Shown here one piece after another: positions 11,968 through 21,757 of a DNA stretch of 64,000 bases. Positions within the stretch are counted from its first letter, which is position 1. Each line of letters starts with the position of its first letter. The stretch is from contig JAJEKV010000057.1 in assembly GCA_021234155.1 (NCBI GenBank), positions 3,379,821-3,443,820 of the forward strand, in the 5' to 3' direction. The DNA is from Isoetes taiwanensis. Taxonomy: Eukaryota > Streptophyta > Lycopodiopsida > Isoetales > Isoetaceae. A program made the translations under genes and the position numbers. The notes beneath the pieces were generated by a model. That model was not told the DNA's origin and did no database searches. It saw only the letters and a program-made list of their open reading frames with translations.

Positions 11968-12495
11968 ACCTGGTATTTTTTTTGCGTAATTGGCATCATT
12001 CACCTGGGTCTTACATGGCACATTAGAGCTAACATAGATTTGTGAAGTGGGCTTATCAACAAGCACTGGCGCAATTGGAGACATTGTCAACTGAGGAACA
12101 ACATTTGTTGTAACTTTTTCCAGCCCATCCTCATAATCATTGTTTGAAAGTGCTCTACTCTTTGCAGCTGACTTTGCATGCTTGTAGAAGCTCATCCAGT
12201 TTATTTCACGGCCATTGCAATGTAAGAGAAATGCTACTGCCAATGCTTGAGGCACCTGCCCTCCTAAAACCTTCTTACGATCATGTATTTTTGTATACAA
12301 TGATAGAAACTCTTCCTTCTTGTTTTCCTTCAATAATCTGAACCTATAACAAGACTTACCATTTACCTTTGGACCCCACATCTTTCGCATGTCATTCTCA
12401 TCAACATTCTTGTCCTCTGATTTATATAACTCCTTAAAGGTCAAACCTTTGCTGCTCAAATTTGGAATTGCATCGTTTGGTACTGCTTCCATGAG
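11968..12495 (-). pseudogene. first recognised long exon of the captured gene
   Basis: The exon begins after an AATATGTTTACAG acceptor at about 12496 and ends at CCAG before GTACTATTTG at about 11970, so both edges look like real splice sites. The open frame reads through LMEAVPNDAIPNLSSKGLTF, then MRKMWGPKVNGKSCYRF, then a basic segment. The mix of a charged helix and a conserved-looking MWGPKVNG block is not a domain I know. Upstream exons toward 13.1 kb are not resolved. Confidence 0.45.
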
Positions 12496-12507
12496 ATCTG
12501 TAAACAT

Positions 12508-13243
12508 ATTAAGACAGAGTTTAAAGATTGGCTAGAATTAAAGAAATGCTTGAATCAAATGTAAATATTTTGTAACAATTGGCTAGAGACGATTTTGGTC
12601 CATAAGAGCTATTACAGTCCTATATTTTCCCTGCCTAGAAAGATGAACTCAGCAGCATGTAAAATATTAAGACCCAAAGATTATTCAACAAGTCAGCCTA
12701 CATTATTCACTTACACAAAGCATGTTCAAATAATTACATGAGGTATGCTAAAAATACTTAATAATTATGGTAAGAATTTAGAGAAGATCACGCAAAGTCA
12801 CTCAATTTATCTGAGCACTCAATATAAAGAATATGAATTAGGTCGAGTCCTCTTCTCTGCAAATTTAACTAGAGAATTAACAGCTTCAAATTTTATGCCT
12901 TATGGTGATTAAAACAAAGAGCATTAGTGTGAAGACTGAGAAGACGGCTAATGCAATAGAATAAGATTTAGAACAAGAAAAAGAACAAGAACGCATGATG
13001 CCTAAGAACAACCTCGATGGAAAAGATGGAGGAGAAAACTTGATGCCGCTTTTAGCCGTGGTGGCGTAGGTGGGACGTTGAATGATCGAGCTGTAAGAGT
13101 CGGCAAAGAAAAGAATTCCCTCCCTCCCATTCTTGCTATTTCCCGATCCCTCCCTCTCTCCGTTAGTTTCGGAAAATTCAAAATACCACCTGACATTCCC
13201 ACTATTTTTCTAACTACTATAGTAGTTCGAATTAAGACTTTTT
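12508..13243. other. right non-coding part of the DNA transposon
   Basis: No coding sequence is supported except possibly a 5' exon near 13000-13080 on the minus strand. It is the likely promoter side of the minus-strand gene, but no clear TATA box could be chosen. Confidence 0.35.
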
Positions 13244-13269
13244 TGATACACTATATTGTGCTTCTACCC
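13244..13269 (-). repeat. right terminal inverted repeat
   Basis: Its reverse complement begins GGGTAGAAGCACAATATAGT, matching the left end. Just inside is a palindrome, ctaactactatagtagtt near 13210-13228, a possible subterminal binding site. Confidence 0.85.
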
Positions 13270-13640
13270 CACACATAACTTCGCAGCATATCCTCAATAA
13301 TGCGATTGGTACGTTCTGTCTGACCATCTGTTTGAGGATGATATGCCGTACTCATAGCAAGCTTGGTCTGAATAGTGGCAAAGAAATCTTTCCAGAATGC
13401 ACTTACAAATTTGGGGTCCCTATCCGACACAATTACTCGTGGCATTCCGTGTAATCTGAAGATTTCTTTGGCAAAAAGCAGAGCGGTATCAAAGGCTGTA
13501 TCCGTGGTACGACATGGCAAGAAACGAGCCATTTTCGACAATTTGTCGACCACAACCATTAAGGCATCATACCCCCGGAGAGTTCTTGGAAGGCCCACAA
13601 TGAAATCCATGGTTATCACTTCCCATTTGGCGTTGGGCAC
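13270..13640 (-). pseudogene. Ty3 integrase catalytic core, N-terminal half
   Basis: The frame shows the integrase triad in order: ITMDFIVGLP (first Asp), VIVSDRDPKF (second Asp) and YHPQTDGQTERTNRIIEDML (Glu). It catalyses strand transfer of the cDNA into chromatin. It is cut within the core's end by the DNA transposon, and the rest is at 759-1536. A frame change near 13642 separates it from the upstream zinc-binding part. Confidence 0.88.
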
Positions 13641-13642
13641 GT

Positions 13643-14953
13643 CTAGAGGTTGTAGCTCACCCGATCCTTTAACGCTTCAGCCTTAGTTTGTCGGGCATAC
13701 CCCATTAATCGCTTAATGTATCTGGCAATGTCCTTTTTCATAGAAGGCCAAAAATAACTGGAACGAATCTTAAAGTAGGTTTTCATAAGCCTCGCATGTC
13801 CAGCTATAGGGCTGTTGTGGGTGTCGTGGAGGATTAGCTTACGCACTCCCGAGGACTCAGGTACACACAACTTATCCTTGTGATATAATAAGTTGCCCTC
13901 TTTCTTATACGCACGAAAGGCTTCGCGCTCCCTATCCGTGCGAGCTTCCTTAGCCAAACTATCCCAAATGTCACGGAACTCCTGGTCTGTGGCCAAGGTC
14001 TGCTCTATCTGTTTCCCAAACTCACTGGCGAGTGTAGAAATGGCATTACAATGGGTTCGGGTCACCAAGGGATGGCGTGACAATGCGTCCGCAACCACAT
14101 TGTGCTTGCCAGGCTTATACATAATTTCAAAATCATATTCTTCCAAGAATTCCATCCATCTTCTCTGGCGGAGATTGAGATTTGGCTGGGTGGATAAATA
14201 ACGGAGGCTTTGATGATCCGTATCCAACTGTAATCTCCTACCAAGAAGGTAGTGTCTCCATATCCGCAGGGCACGGACAGCGGCTAACAATTCCTGATCA
14301 TGGGTAGGGTATCGCTGCTCTGTCTCGTTCATTTTCTTTGAATCATAGGCAATAACCCACCCCTCCTGCATTAGGACTCCACGGGTGGCAATCTTACTGG
14401 CATCTATTGCCACTAGTTTATCCTTCTCAGGATCGGGCAATGTGAGAACTGGTGCTGATGTTAAAGCATCCTTAAGTTGCTGGAAACTGCCCTGAACTTT
14501 TGTCTTCCAGTGTTCCATCCAATCCCTCACTTTCTCATGCTTTGTGAGATTTGTAAGAGGGGCTGCGATCTTTGCAAAATCCTTTACAAATTTTCGATAA
14601 TATCCTGCTAATCCCAAGGAACTCCGGACTTCGGAAACATTCCCTGGAATAGGCCATTCTTTTACGGCCTCTATCTTTGCTGGGTCTGTAGCAATTCCCT
14701 CTGCCAAAATAACATGGCCCAAATAATCGACCTTCGGAGTGGCAAACTTGCACTTAGAGAACTTGGCATAGAGCTGATGACGCCTTAGCTTTTGTAGGGC
14801 TAGCCTAAGATGTTTCTCATGCTCCTCCAGGGTCTTACTATAGATGAGAATGTCGTCAAAGAAAATAACAACAAAGTCATCCAAGTATTGTCGAAAGACA
14901 TCATTCATTAGTCGCATGAAAGTTGCTGGGGCATTAGTTAATCCAAAAGGCAT
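13643..14953 (-). pseudogene. Ty3 RT C-terminal part, RNase H, integrase zinc region
   Basis: The 436-codon frame begins at [12 protein letters not shown] and has the RT active site [13 protein letters not shown]. Next come the connection domain and RNase H ([17 protein letters not shown], then the DHQSLRYL and NVVADALS blocks). The integrase N-terminal zinc region starts with [19 protein letters not shown]. The usual second cysteine pair is missing: [11 protein letters not shown] stands where C..C is expected, so the HHCC finger looks damaged. The upstream RT half is in another frame (14938-15705), so at least one indel near 15000 breaks the polymerase. Confidence 0.9.
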
Positions 14954-15705
14954 AACTGTAAACTCATAATGCCCATATCTAGTGCGAAAAGCAGATTTAT
15001 GGATGTCTCCTCTTTAATCCTTATCTGATGGTATCCGGAGCGTAGATCAATCTTTGAGAAATACTTAGCCCCTTGCAACTGATCCATTAGGTCATCTGCT
15101 CTAGGCAAAGCATAGCGATTCTTGATGGTATGCCTGTTCAGTTGCCGATAATCAATACACATCCTCAGCGAGCCGTCCTTTTTCTTAACGAAGAGAATAG
15201 GAGCGCCAAAAGGCAAAACACTAGGTCGGATGAAACCTAGGTTTAGTAACTCCTGAAGTTGCTTCTTAAGTTCTGCCAATTCTGGAGGACTCATACGGTA
15301 CGGGGCCTTGCTGGTAGGCTTGGTACCCGGCTCTAAAGCTATTTCACATTCCACCCCTCTAAAAGGAGGGAGCTTCTGAATCTCATCCGGGAAAAGGTCA
15401 CCAAATTCCCGGAGAAGATGAGCAATCCCCTCTGGCAAGGTGTCGATTACTTGCTTTTGTTTAGCATCTGACTCTATGGAAGCAAGGCTAATGATGCAAA
15501 GGAGCTTTTCCCTGCGTATAGCTTTATCTAACTGCCTGATGGAGATAGACTGCATGATAGGGTTGAATGGTTCACCTCTGATAGTCACGCGGGTTCCATT
15601 AGCTGCGTTGAAGGTAACTTCTCTCTTCTCGCAGTCTATGTTGGCTTTTGCAGATGCCAAGAATTCCATACCAACAATGAGGTCATATTTGCCAATATCC
15701 ATCAA
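14938..15705 (-). pseudogene. Ty3 protease end and RT N-terminal part
   Basis: It starts with [19 protein letters not shown], the protease C-terminal strand, and continues with the RT fingers and palm: [50 protein letters not shown] frame change follows within the next motif, and the continuation is in the 14953-13643 frame. A second frame change near 15710 separates it from the gag-protease frame. Confidence 0.9.
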
Positions 15706-16961
15706 TTCGCACCCAAAGCAACCGGTGCACCTGGCAACTGCATCTTAAGATTGATGCGGCGGCCATGGGTATGCCTGACCTTACCACTGGCTAGAGTAAC
15801 AGGTCTTGGTCGGGACCTTAATGTTTCAAGCTGTAAGACCTGGGCCATCCTAGGAGAAGCAAAGTTATGTGTACTTCCCGTATCCATAAGAATTACGAAA
15901 GGCTTACTGTCTACTTGACCTATGGTGGAAATGACAGCAGGCTGACTTTCCGCATTGCCGGTTTCTATAGCTGCAAGGATATGAGACGCACCGTGAATGT
16001 ACTCAGGAGCCTCCTCTTCGCCAGGTAAGGTCGACTCTAGATCGTCCCAATCGAGATCGGCCATGGCCAGCTGGGCAGTCTGCGTAACATAAGGACAATT
16101 GTGCATAAAGTGGCCGGGCCGCATACACCTGTAGCATGCCTTATCCCGGCGGAGCTGCTCCCGGGCCTCCTTAGGAATAGACTGTAAGAGGTTCCGTACT
16201 TCCTTACCGACATTGCTCTGTTTATCCGGCGTGGTGAAAGTAACTTTCTTTTCCTGGCGGCCATAGGAATTCTGCTGAGAGGGGCCCGGACTTGGCGACT
16301 GGGGTTTGTACGGTGTGGATGGCCGGGGCTGCGAGTAAGGAGCAGGACGCGGATACTGGTTTCTTGGTGTGTCCTCCTCGAGGCTCAATGCCTTAGCCTC
16401 AGCCTCCACAACTGATTTTGGGTCTATGGCTTTAACCATCCGTTTAATTGATGGGGCCAACCCTTCAATATAACCCTCTACGGCTCTCTTTTCATTCATA
16501 CCTGGTACATATAGCCTCAAGCGCATAAACTCATCAGTGTAAGCCTGAACCGTCATACCCTTCTGCTCCAACCTATAAAAGGTCTGAATCTGCTGGCATT
16601 TGTGCGCACGAGGCACATAATGCGACTTGAAGGCCTTGGCAAACTTCCTGAAGTTGCATCTGCTCCTGTCCAGATGCTTGGCCCTGGCATAGCCCTTCCA
16701 CCAAATACGGGCAGCTCCTGTAAGGTTGGTGGTGGCAACCTTTCCTGTATCCTTCTCCGTCATGCCATAAGACTTCCCAAACTCCTTCATCTCGTCCAAC
16801 CAGGATTCTGCATTTAGTCCGCCTCTGGATTTCCCATCAAACTGGGCCAATTTCCTATTCTTCCATATACTAGTTATAGTCAGATCAACCGCCTTTCTGC
16901 GGTATTCCTTATCCCGGCGCTTTGCATGGTCACCAGCTGATACCGATGATCCAGAAGACAC
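15702..16961 (-). pseudogene. Ty3 gag and aspartic protease
   Basis: The frame carries the capsid region (AESWLDEMKEFGKSYGM, then ARIWWKGYARAKHLD, then FYRLEQKGMTVQAYTDEFMR), a proline-rich linker, a zinc knuckle CYRCMRPGHFMHNC for RNA packaging, and the protease active site ILMDTGSTHNFASPRM. Gag forms the particle and the protease cuts the polyprotein. The true start is upstream (17017-17280, other frame). The serine-rich stretch just before residue 1 also continues this frame to about 17045. Confidence 0.9.
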
Positions 16962-17016
16962 CGAAGTGGTTGAGCATGAGGAAGTGGCACTATCCTTAGA
17001 AGAACTTCGGCGACGC

Positions 17017-17280
17017 TTAGCATGAGGCCTCCTTGGTGCAGTACGTGATCGCCTCCGGGGAGATGGTCATTGTCAGTGCAGTGGACTTTGCGGTGGTAGC
17101 GGAGGTAACTCCGGTCCATCTTCCCTCGGGTTTGTCATGCGGTGGGTTGGCATGCAACACATAGGCTTGTAACTCGCCTAACTGCCTTTTCATTAACATC
17201 AGTTCCTGTTCGGGTGTGAGTCTACTAGCATTTGAAGGTGTTTGCCAGGCGGCGTTACGTGCACCGTCTAAATCGAGCAT
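17017..17280 (-). pseudogene. Ty3 gag N-terminus
   Basis: The ATG at 17280 opens MLDLDGARNAAWQTP and LTPEQELMLMKRQLGELQAY, a typical gag N-terminal amphipathic helix. It runs out of frame at about 17050, where the 15702-16961 frame takes over. An AG acceptor-like ATTTAG overlaps the start, so splicing from an upstream leader is possible. Confidence 0.6.
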
Positions 17281-17500
17281 GAAAAAGGTATAAGCATATT
17301 TATAACATATAAATTTTTACAAATTTTATCATGTCGGACAAAGGGTAGAGAGAGAACATGAGGGAAATTTATTATTATAAGAGGAAAAACTTTGTTATTA
17401 CAGTTTCACACCAAAAGTTGTTACAGGAGTATTACACAAAAACAACATTGAGCTCACAAACAGCATGAAAAAAAAAGAAACGAAACTGGAAAGACCCGGC

Positions 17501-17957
17501 CTAGGGGTTCGCAAAGGAGTACAGGATCGAGTAACGAACACTCTCACGCACAGCCCTAACGAGCTTGTAGCGTGCCCAGGCCTGGACAATTACTGGTTGG
17601 TATTCCCACGTTGGGCTAACAATGAGAAGATTGAAAAGCCTTCTCAAAGCATAGAAGAGTTGCCACAGGTGGTCGTTAGCGTCCTCGAAGGCTTCGTGCC
17701 TGGTCATGCTCCAGTAGTCCCATGTGCGGCACAGAGTTTTCTTCAGGTCCTCAAAAGCTCTGTCCCTGAGGATATTAACTATCTCCATCCCTTTGGCTGG
17801 ATCATAGGGTTCTCCTGGTGGCGGGGGTTCCATCTCGTAACCTTCATCCCATTCTGGATATTCTCCATATCTCTGGCCATAGTCCTGCTCGGGCGGCCCT
17901 GGATCCTCCCTCCTGATCAGATCTGTAATCCTTTCTTCATATTCCAGAAGTGTCTCT
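17501..17957 (-). CDS. uncharacterised ORF upstream of gag, with splice acceptor
   Basis: On the minus strand a CCATTGTCTTGCAG acceptor ends at about 17958 and opens a frame that runs without interruption to the stop at 17501 (about 152 codons). It begins ETLLEYEERITDLIRREDPG, has an acidic, tyrosine-rich stretch, then PPPPGEPYDP. It ends in a helical region with tryptophans (TWDYWSM, HLWQLFYALRRLFNLLIV, VQAWARYKLV). No family is recognised. The frame is intact while gag-pol is broken. It could be a second-exon product spliced from the ORFs at 18-21 kb, or an accessory gene of the element. Confidence 0.5.
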
Positions 17958-18182
17958 TCTGCAAGACAATGGCAATGAATATAGAGTGTTGTATAATTTT
18001 TTTTATTTTACTCTAACTTCAATAATTAGAAGAACTTATCATGGAAAAGAACAATTGTATTCCTCGATACCGTAATCACAGTCGATCAGAAAAAGGGTAT
18101 ATCATATTATAGAATGGCTAAAGAATTTACCAAACCAAAATTTTACAATCATACGCAATACAAAAATGCGTAGTGCAATTAT

Positions 18183-19583
18183 TTAAGAACTAGAGTCTCC
18201 CTCTTCATTCGTAGGCCTAGGAGGTGGTGGAGGCGGTCGGTGTCGCAGCAGAGTCACCCCGGGGTCTACTGTGGCAGCCGCAATAGATGCAACCTCTGGT
18301 GGATAGGCAACAGCCAATGGGGCTGCCGTAAGGAGCTTCATGCTCATCCAGGGTGCAATGTCTTGGCCCAAGGCCATCAGGGCGAGATCCCGTCGCACGA
18401 GTACATAAGTAAACGTACGATAGGGAAGCTTCTTATGCCCGGCCAATGTGGAGAGAGCACGGAGGGTCCACCATGAAGCTTCAGCCTCCGGTCCTAGATC
18501 TCGGGCTATAAAAAGAACTTGGCCCTGCCGAAAAGCTGATAAGAAGAAGCGAGTAAGGTGGTTTCCCAATACCTTTCCTTGTGGGGTCTCCGACGTGGCC
18601 ACTTCCTTATCCAAATCCATAGGGACTTCTTCTTCCTTAAGTTCCTGTTGCTCCTCCTTCACATGAGTAGGATTATGATATAAATCCTCTCCCTCGTCAT
18701 CTGACCCGGAGGGAACCTCAACCATATTGATATTTGGGACGTGAGGTCCCATAGCCGTGAAGGCATCTGGTGAAGGCTGAGAGGCCGGCTCCTGCATCAC
18801 CAAGTCCCGAAGCCGTAGCAATGTCTCGGCGGGTTCTATAGTCTCCTGGCAGAACTGGAGCAGCTGCTGAACCTCCGGAGGAAGCTCAATAGAAGTGAAG
18901 TCGATGAAATCGTCCATACAATACTCCGCAAGCTCATAGAGCACATGGTCTTTACGCTTGCGTCTAAATCCGGCCACCATGTGATAAGTCCAGATAATAT
19001 CATCCAAGAGAAGATATTCTTGCCCTTGGTGATAAATAACTGGAAGGGCATCCAGCCCTGACAAGCCTACAGCTTGCTCACGGCGCGGTGGCAGCTCTTC
19101 CGCCAGCTGCTTCCAACGGGCAAAGTCGCCCATGCCTATGTGTTCGTCTTCCCCCTCCTCAGAAGACTCAGGCAGTTTGCCTTTCTCTACAGGCAAGGTT
19201 TCATCCTCGACGTATTGGTCCATGAGGATGGCTAGGGCGAAGGCAACCTCAAGATACTGCCGCCCCTGGTGCTGCACAAAGGGCAGGTGTTTGCCCCATC
19301 GGAGCTTCCCCTTCAGCACATCATATGCATGGGTGTCTCCCGCTAGCATCTCCCGGACTACCTCCCGCTCCAGATACAGTTGGGGAGGATCCCCAAGAGG
19401 AATACACAGAGGGAGCATCTCCTCCATGTAGAAGTCTAGAAAGCCGGCATAATCCGAGTGCCGCTGCATGTTGGTAATGAGGTCTAGGCGCTGGCATAGC
19501 AAGGGCCGCAACAGGTCGAAAGGGACTTGCAGATCCCAATGTTCTCCGTCTTGATACCATGCGAGAAGATCAGCGGCGGCCAT
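18183..19583 (-). CDS. uncharacterised 466-codon accessory ORF of the chromovirus
   Basis: The ATG at 19583 (GCCATGGCC, a strong plant start context) was chosen over the in-frame start at 19637, whose extension looks like 5' UTR. The frame is intact. It holds an N-terminal helical region (AWYQDGEHWDLQVPFDLLR), two copies of a motif like LP..(Q/Y)HQG(R/Q).YL about 86 residues apart, an acidic serine/glutamate tract (EVPSGSDDEGEDLYHNPTH), a helical domain and a proline run before the stop. No known family was recognised. The upstream 130 bp is AT-rich with tttaaaaagg, which may be its own promoter. GC-rich like its neighbours at 17.5-21 kb and unlike the flanking AT-rich DNA. Confidence 0.6.
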   Translation of the reverse strand: MAAADLLAWYQDGEHWDLQVPFDLLRPLLCQRLDLITNMQRHSDYAGFLDFYMEEMLPLCIPLGDPPQLYLEREVVREMLAGDTHAYDVLKGKLRWGKHLPFVQHQGRQYLEVAFALAILMDQYVEDETLPVEKGKLPESSEEGEDEHIGMGDFARWKQLAEELPPRREQAVGLSGLDALPVIYHQGQEYLLLDDIIWTYHMVAGFRRKRKDHVLYELAEYCMDDFIDFTSIELPPEVQQLLQFCQETIEPAETLLRLRDLVMQEPASQPSPDAFTAMGPHVPNINMVEVPSGSDDEGEDLYHNPTHVKEEQQELKEEEVPMDLDKEVATSETPQGKVLGNHLTRFFLSAFRQGQVLFIARDLGPEAEASWWTLRALSTLAGHKKLPYRTFTYVLVRRDLALMALGQDIAPWMSMKLLTAAPLAVAYPPEVASIAAATVDPGVTLLRHRPPPPPPRPTNEEGDSSS

Positions 19584-19803
19584 GGCGCTAGAAGGGAGGA
19601 GGAAGCAAGAAAAACAGAGAGAACAATTGGAATGCACGCTAAAAACCCTTTTTAAACCCTTTTTATTACTATGCTGATGTCAGCAATTTCATATTTAAAA
19701 TAAAATAAAAGGTTCTTAATATGACTTCTACTAAAGCAGAAAAAGAGTTTTTTTTATTAATTATCAGAAAAATATTTACAATGGAAACCCCGGTAACACA
19801 ACG

Positions 19804-20223
19804 CTAAGGACGCTCCCCCCGAATCCTACGGGCGAGGGCTAAATCCTTTGGCATAATCGTAACTCTCTTTGCGTGAATCGCGCAAAGGTTAGCGTCACCA
19901 AAAAGTGCCACCAGATAGGCTTCAGCAGCCTCTTGGAGCGCCAAAATAGCAAAGGTCTGGAAACGGAGGTCGGTCTTGAACTCCTGCGCGATCTCCCGTA
20001 CCAGCCTCTGGAAGGGAAGCTTCCGTATCAGAAGCTGGGTGGACTTCTGAAACTTGCGGATTTCCCGCAAGGCCACGGTACCGGGTCGGTACCGATGGGG
20101 CTTCCTTTGTGGGGCAGCTCCAGGCACGGTCTTGGCCCCAACGGCTGGCCGGGATGCATCCACTCGCTCCTGCCTCCGATCCGAGCTCGCCTTCTTACCA
20201 AAGGCTCCGACTTCTTCCTGTGC
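19804..20223 (-). CDS. histone H3 globular domain captured in the chromovirus
   Basis: The minus-strand frame opens after a TAA at 20224-20226 and ends at 19804. From the [16 protein letters not shown] block to ARRIRGERP it is 100 residues, ungapped against canonical H3 residues 36-135 recalled from memory, with about 14 differences by eye (for example E59Q, S87F, G102A, E105G, I124L, Q125A). The alpha-N, alpha-1, alpha-2 and alpha-3 segments are complete. There is no loop-1 insertion, so it is H3-like, not CENH3-like. K56, K79, C110, H113, K115 and K122 are kept. The modifiable tail is absent and replaced by about 40 residues without K4/K9/K27 context. No ATG opens the frame. The preceding ORF (20978-20028) overlaps it in another frame, so a fusion by a frame change or frameshifting near 20.17-20.22 kb is likely. 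Confidence 0.85.
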   Translation of the reverse strand, partial: AQEEVGAFGKKASSDRRQERVDASRPAVGAKTVPGAAPQRKPHRYRPGTVALREIRKFQKSTQLLIRKLPFQRLVREIAQEFKTDLRFQTFAILALQEAAEAYLVALFGDANLCAIHAKRVTIMPKDLALARRIRGERP

Positions 20224-20978
20224 TTAATAGTGGTGTGCTCGGTCGGTATTGGTCCCGGGCCACTCCCTGATGCCCCTCCATCCTGCGGGTTTAGCTGGTC
20301 CTGCCGAGCCCTCTCCTCGCATTCGAGCCTCTCCTGTTCCTCCCGGAACTCCCGGGCGCTCCTAAGGTTTTCTTCAGCCTGAGCTACGTTACGGCGAAGA
20401 AGTTCAACATGGTACCGATGGGGCCGTTGGCTCATATCAATCTGGATCGTCGTTAGATAATCCAGACTGATATCAGGGATCGGGGCTCCCCACATGAAGC
20501 TCTGGGAAGCTTCATGCCATTGGTACGGGGGAACCTCAATTGCCCTGCCATCTATGACGGCAAGTCCGTCCCCTAAGTACCGGTACTCCCTTCCCCGAGC
20601 CGCCGTATCCGCTCGCTCAATCTCCCGATGGTCATCTTCTTTAGCCAAACCTCTGATGCGATCGGCCTCTGTCCTGATGTCCTCCTCCTCAGTATGCCCC
20701 TCTTGTTCGGGAGGATAGAACTTAATCAGCATCATGACCATGTCATGTTGCTCCACGATGGTGTAAGAGAGCTGGCGAAGGTTCAGCCGGATCAGGAATG
20801 GCTCCGAGAAATGGTAGATAGAATAGGGAATCCTATCATTATTCTCAAACCGGTTCACCAACTCGTCCAAAAGGATGTCGATGAAAGCCGGGTCGGTAGC
20901 CATGTACTGGGCGATCATGGCATAAATCTCCACTATGCTTAGGGTAGAAGGGTCCGGGACGCTCTTGGTATTGGCCAT
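20028..20978 (-). CDS. uncharacterised ORF overlapping the H3 domain
   Basis: The ATG at 20978 (GCCATGGCC context) is preferred to the in-frame start at 21011. The protein starts [20 protein letters not shown], is helical, then has a charged coiled-coil stretch ([20 protein letters not shown]), a GASGSGPGP linker and a basic patch [11 protein letters not shown] just where the H3 frame opens in the next register. The last 65 codons overlap the H3 frame and look like out-of-frame reading. The simplest reading is an N-terminal partner domain fused to H3, split by one indel. No family is recognised for the N-terminal part. A TATA-like run (tataattattttataat) lies about 230 bp upstream. Confidence 0.6.
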   Translation of the reverse strand: MANTKSVPDPSTLSIVEIYAMIAQYMATDPAFIDILLDELVNRFENNDRIPYSIYHFSEPFLIRLNLRQLSYTIVEQHDMVMMLIKFYPPEQEGHTEEEDIRTEADRIRGLAKEDDHREIERADTAARGREYRYLGDGLAVIDGRAIEVPPYQWHEASQSFMWGAPIPDISLDYLTTIQIDMSQRPHRYHVELLRRNVAQAEENLRSAREFREEQERLECEERARQDQLNPQDGGASGSGPGPIPTEHTTIKHRKKSEPLVRRRARIGGRSEWMHPGQPLGPRPCLELPHKGSPIGTDPVPWPCGKSASFRSPPSF

Positions 20979-21010
20979 GGCTGTGACACTAAGGTGTAAG
21001 GAAACAGACA

Positions 21011-21267
21011 ATGAGGCGCTTGCGGAAAAGGAGACGGCAATGAGGGCGCTAAGGTTGGCGGAGCACTAAGGCGAAAAAGCGAAGTCAGATCGGGCGGCAA
21101 TGGCGGGCGTCGGCTCCGGCGGTCGAAGGCGCTGAAGGCAAGGCGAAATAAAACAACAAAAAGAAATTTGAACGGCCAGTTAACTTTTGAAATTTCAAAA
21201 TTTTTCTTATTAACTTTTTAATTTTTTGTTATTATAAAATAATTATACGGCAGAAATACGCGGGGCA
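21011..21267 (-). promoter_or_regulatory. possible internal promoter and 5' UTR of the H3-bearing gene
   Basis: On the minus strand a TATA-like run at about 21224-21244 is followed by AT-rich then GC-rich sequence without upstream ATG noise, ending at GCCATGGCC. This is inference from composition only. Confidence 0.35.
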
Positions 21268-21455
21268 TACGGTCGGGCGCCGGCTGTATTATACGTGCTC
21301 CCGCCTCGACTGGGGGTCGTCGAAAAGCAAGCGGCGCCCGGGTTGACCTTGCGGGGCTGCGTTGACTCCCATCTGTACGGTCGGGCGCCGACTGTATTTT
21401 CGGCTCTTCCACCGTGACTGCAAGACGATAAAAAGCAAGCGGCGCCCGAGTTGGT
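21268..21455 (-). repeat. imperfect tandem repeat in the chromovirus leader
   Basis: A segment starting tacggtcgggcgcc and ending aagcaagcggcgcccg occurs at 21268-21345 and 21376-21455, period 108. Each copy can fold through its gggcgcc and ggcgccc ends. Confidence 0.75.
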
Positions 21456-21757
21456 TTTTGGGCCTGCCCTTGACCATTTTTCGCCTGGAGACGACTGTTC
21501 TAGGGTAATTCGAGTACGCCCGACCCAATGGAACTACTTCCTCCGTCATTTGAGCTACCCACTAACATTTACAACTCTTCCAATCTTGGGCCCTCCGGTC
21601 GCCCTATCTTCTTTAAAGCTACAATTTCTTAACTTAACCTAACACCAAAACAAACATCAAAGAGGACTAACAATACATTAACTTAGCCTCCTCCTAACTA
21701 CCGTACTACGAGTTAGTGTTTGGCGCTGCTATGATTTCGAAAAGCAATCAAATCACG
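21456..21757. other. leader between PBS and the tandem repeat
   Basis: Untranslated leader of the element. No ORF with support was found. Confidence 0.4.

Larger units (their letters stand above)
1541..13269. mobile_element. 11.7 kb TIR DNA transposon inserted in the Ty3 integrase
   Basis: The ends are imperfect 26 bp terminal inverted repeats (22 of 26 positions agree) that begin GGGT and share AAGCACAAT and TAGTGT. The flanks are CACA at 1537-1540 and CACA at 13270-13273, a 4 bp target duplication; CCACA (5 bp) is possible if the right end is 13268. Counting one duplication copy puts the two integrase halves back in frame, which fixes the boundaries independently. Inside are a decayed transposase (plus strand, 3.3-5.5 kb), tandem repeats (6.0-7.3 kb) and a multi-exon gene on the minus strand (8.8-12.5 kb). 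Superfamily not assigned: GGG ends with a 4-5 bp duplication do not match hAT (8), MULE (9) or CACTA (3, CACTA ends). Confidence 0.85.

Noticed and set aside
1549-13261. Transib element, because CACAATG occurs near the left end
   Set aside because: The inverted repeat extends eight bases further out to GGGT, and no 5 bp duplication flanks the CACAATG position.
19804-20163. CENH3 (centromeric H3) as identity of the histone domain
   Set aside because: No loop-1 insertion, and the C-terminus reads [10 protein letters not shown] as in ordinary H3.
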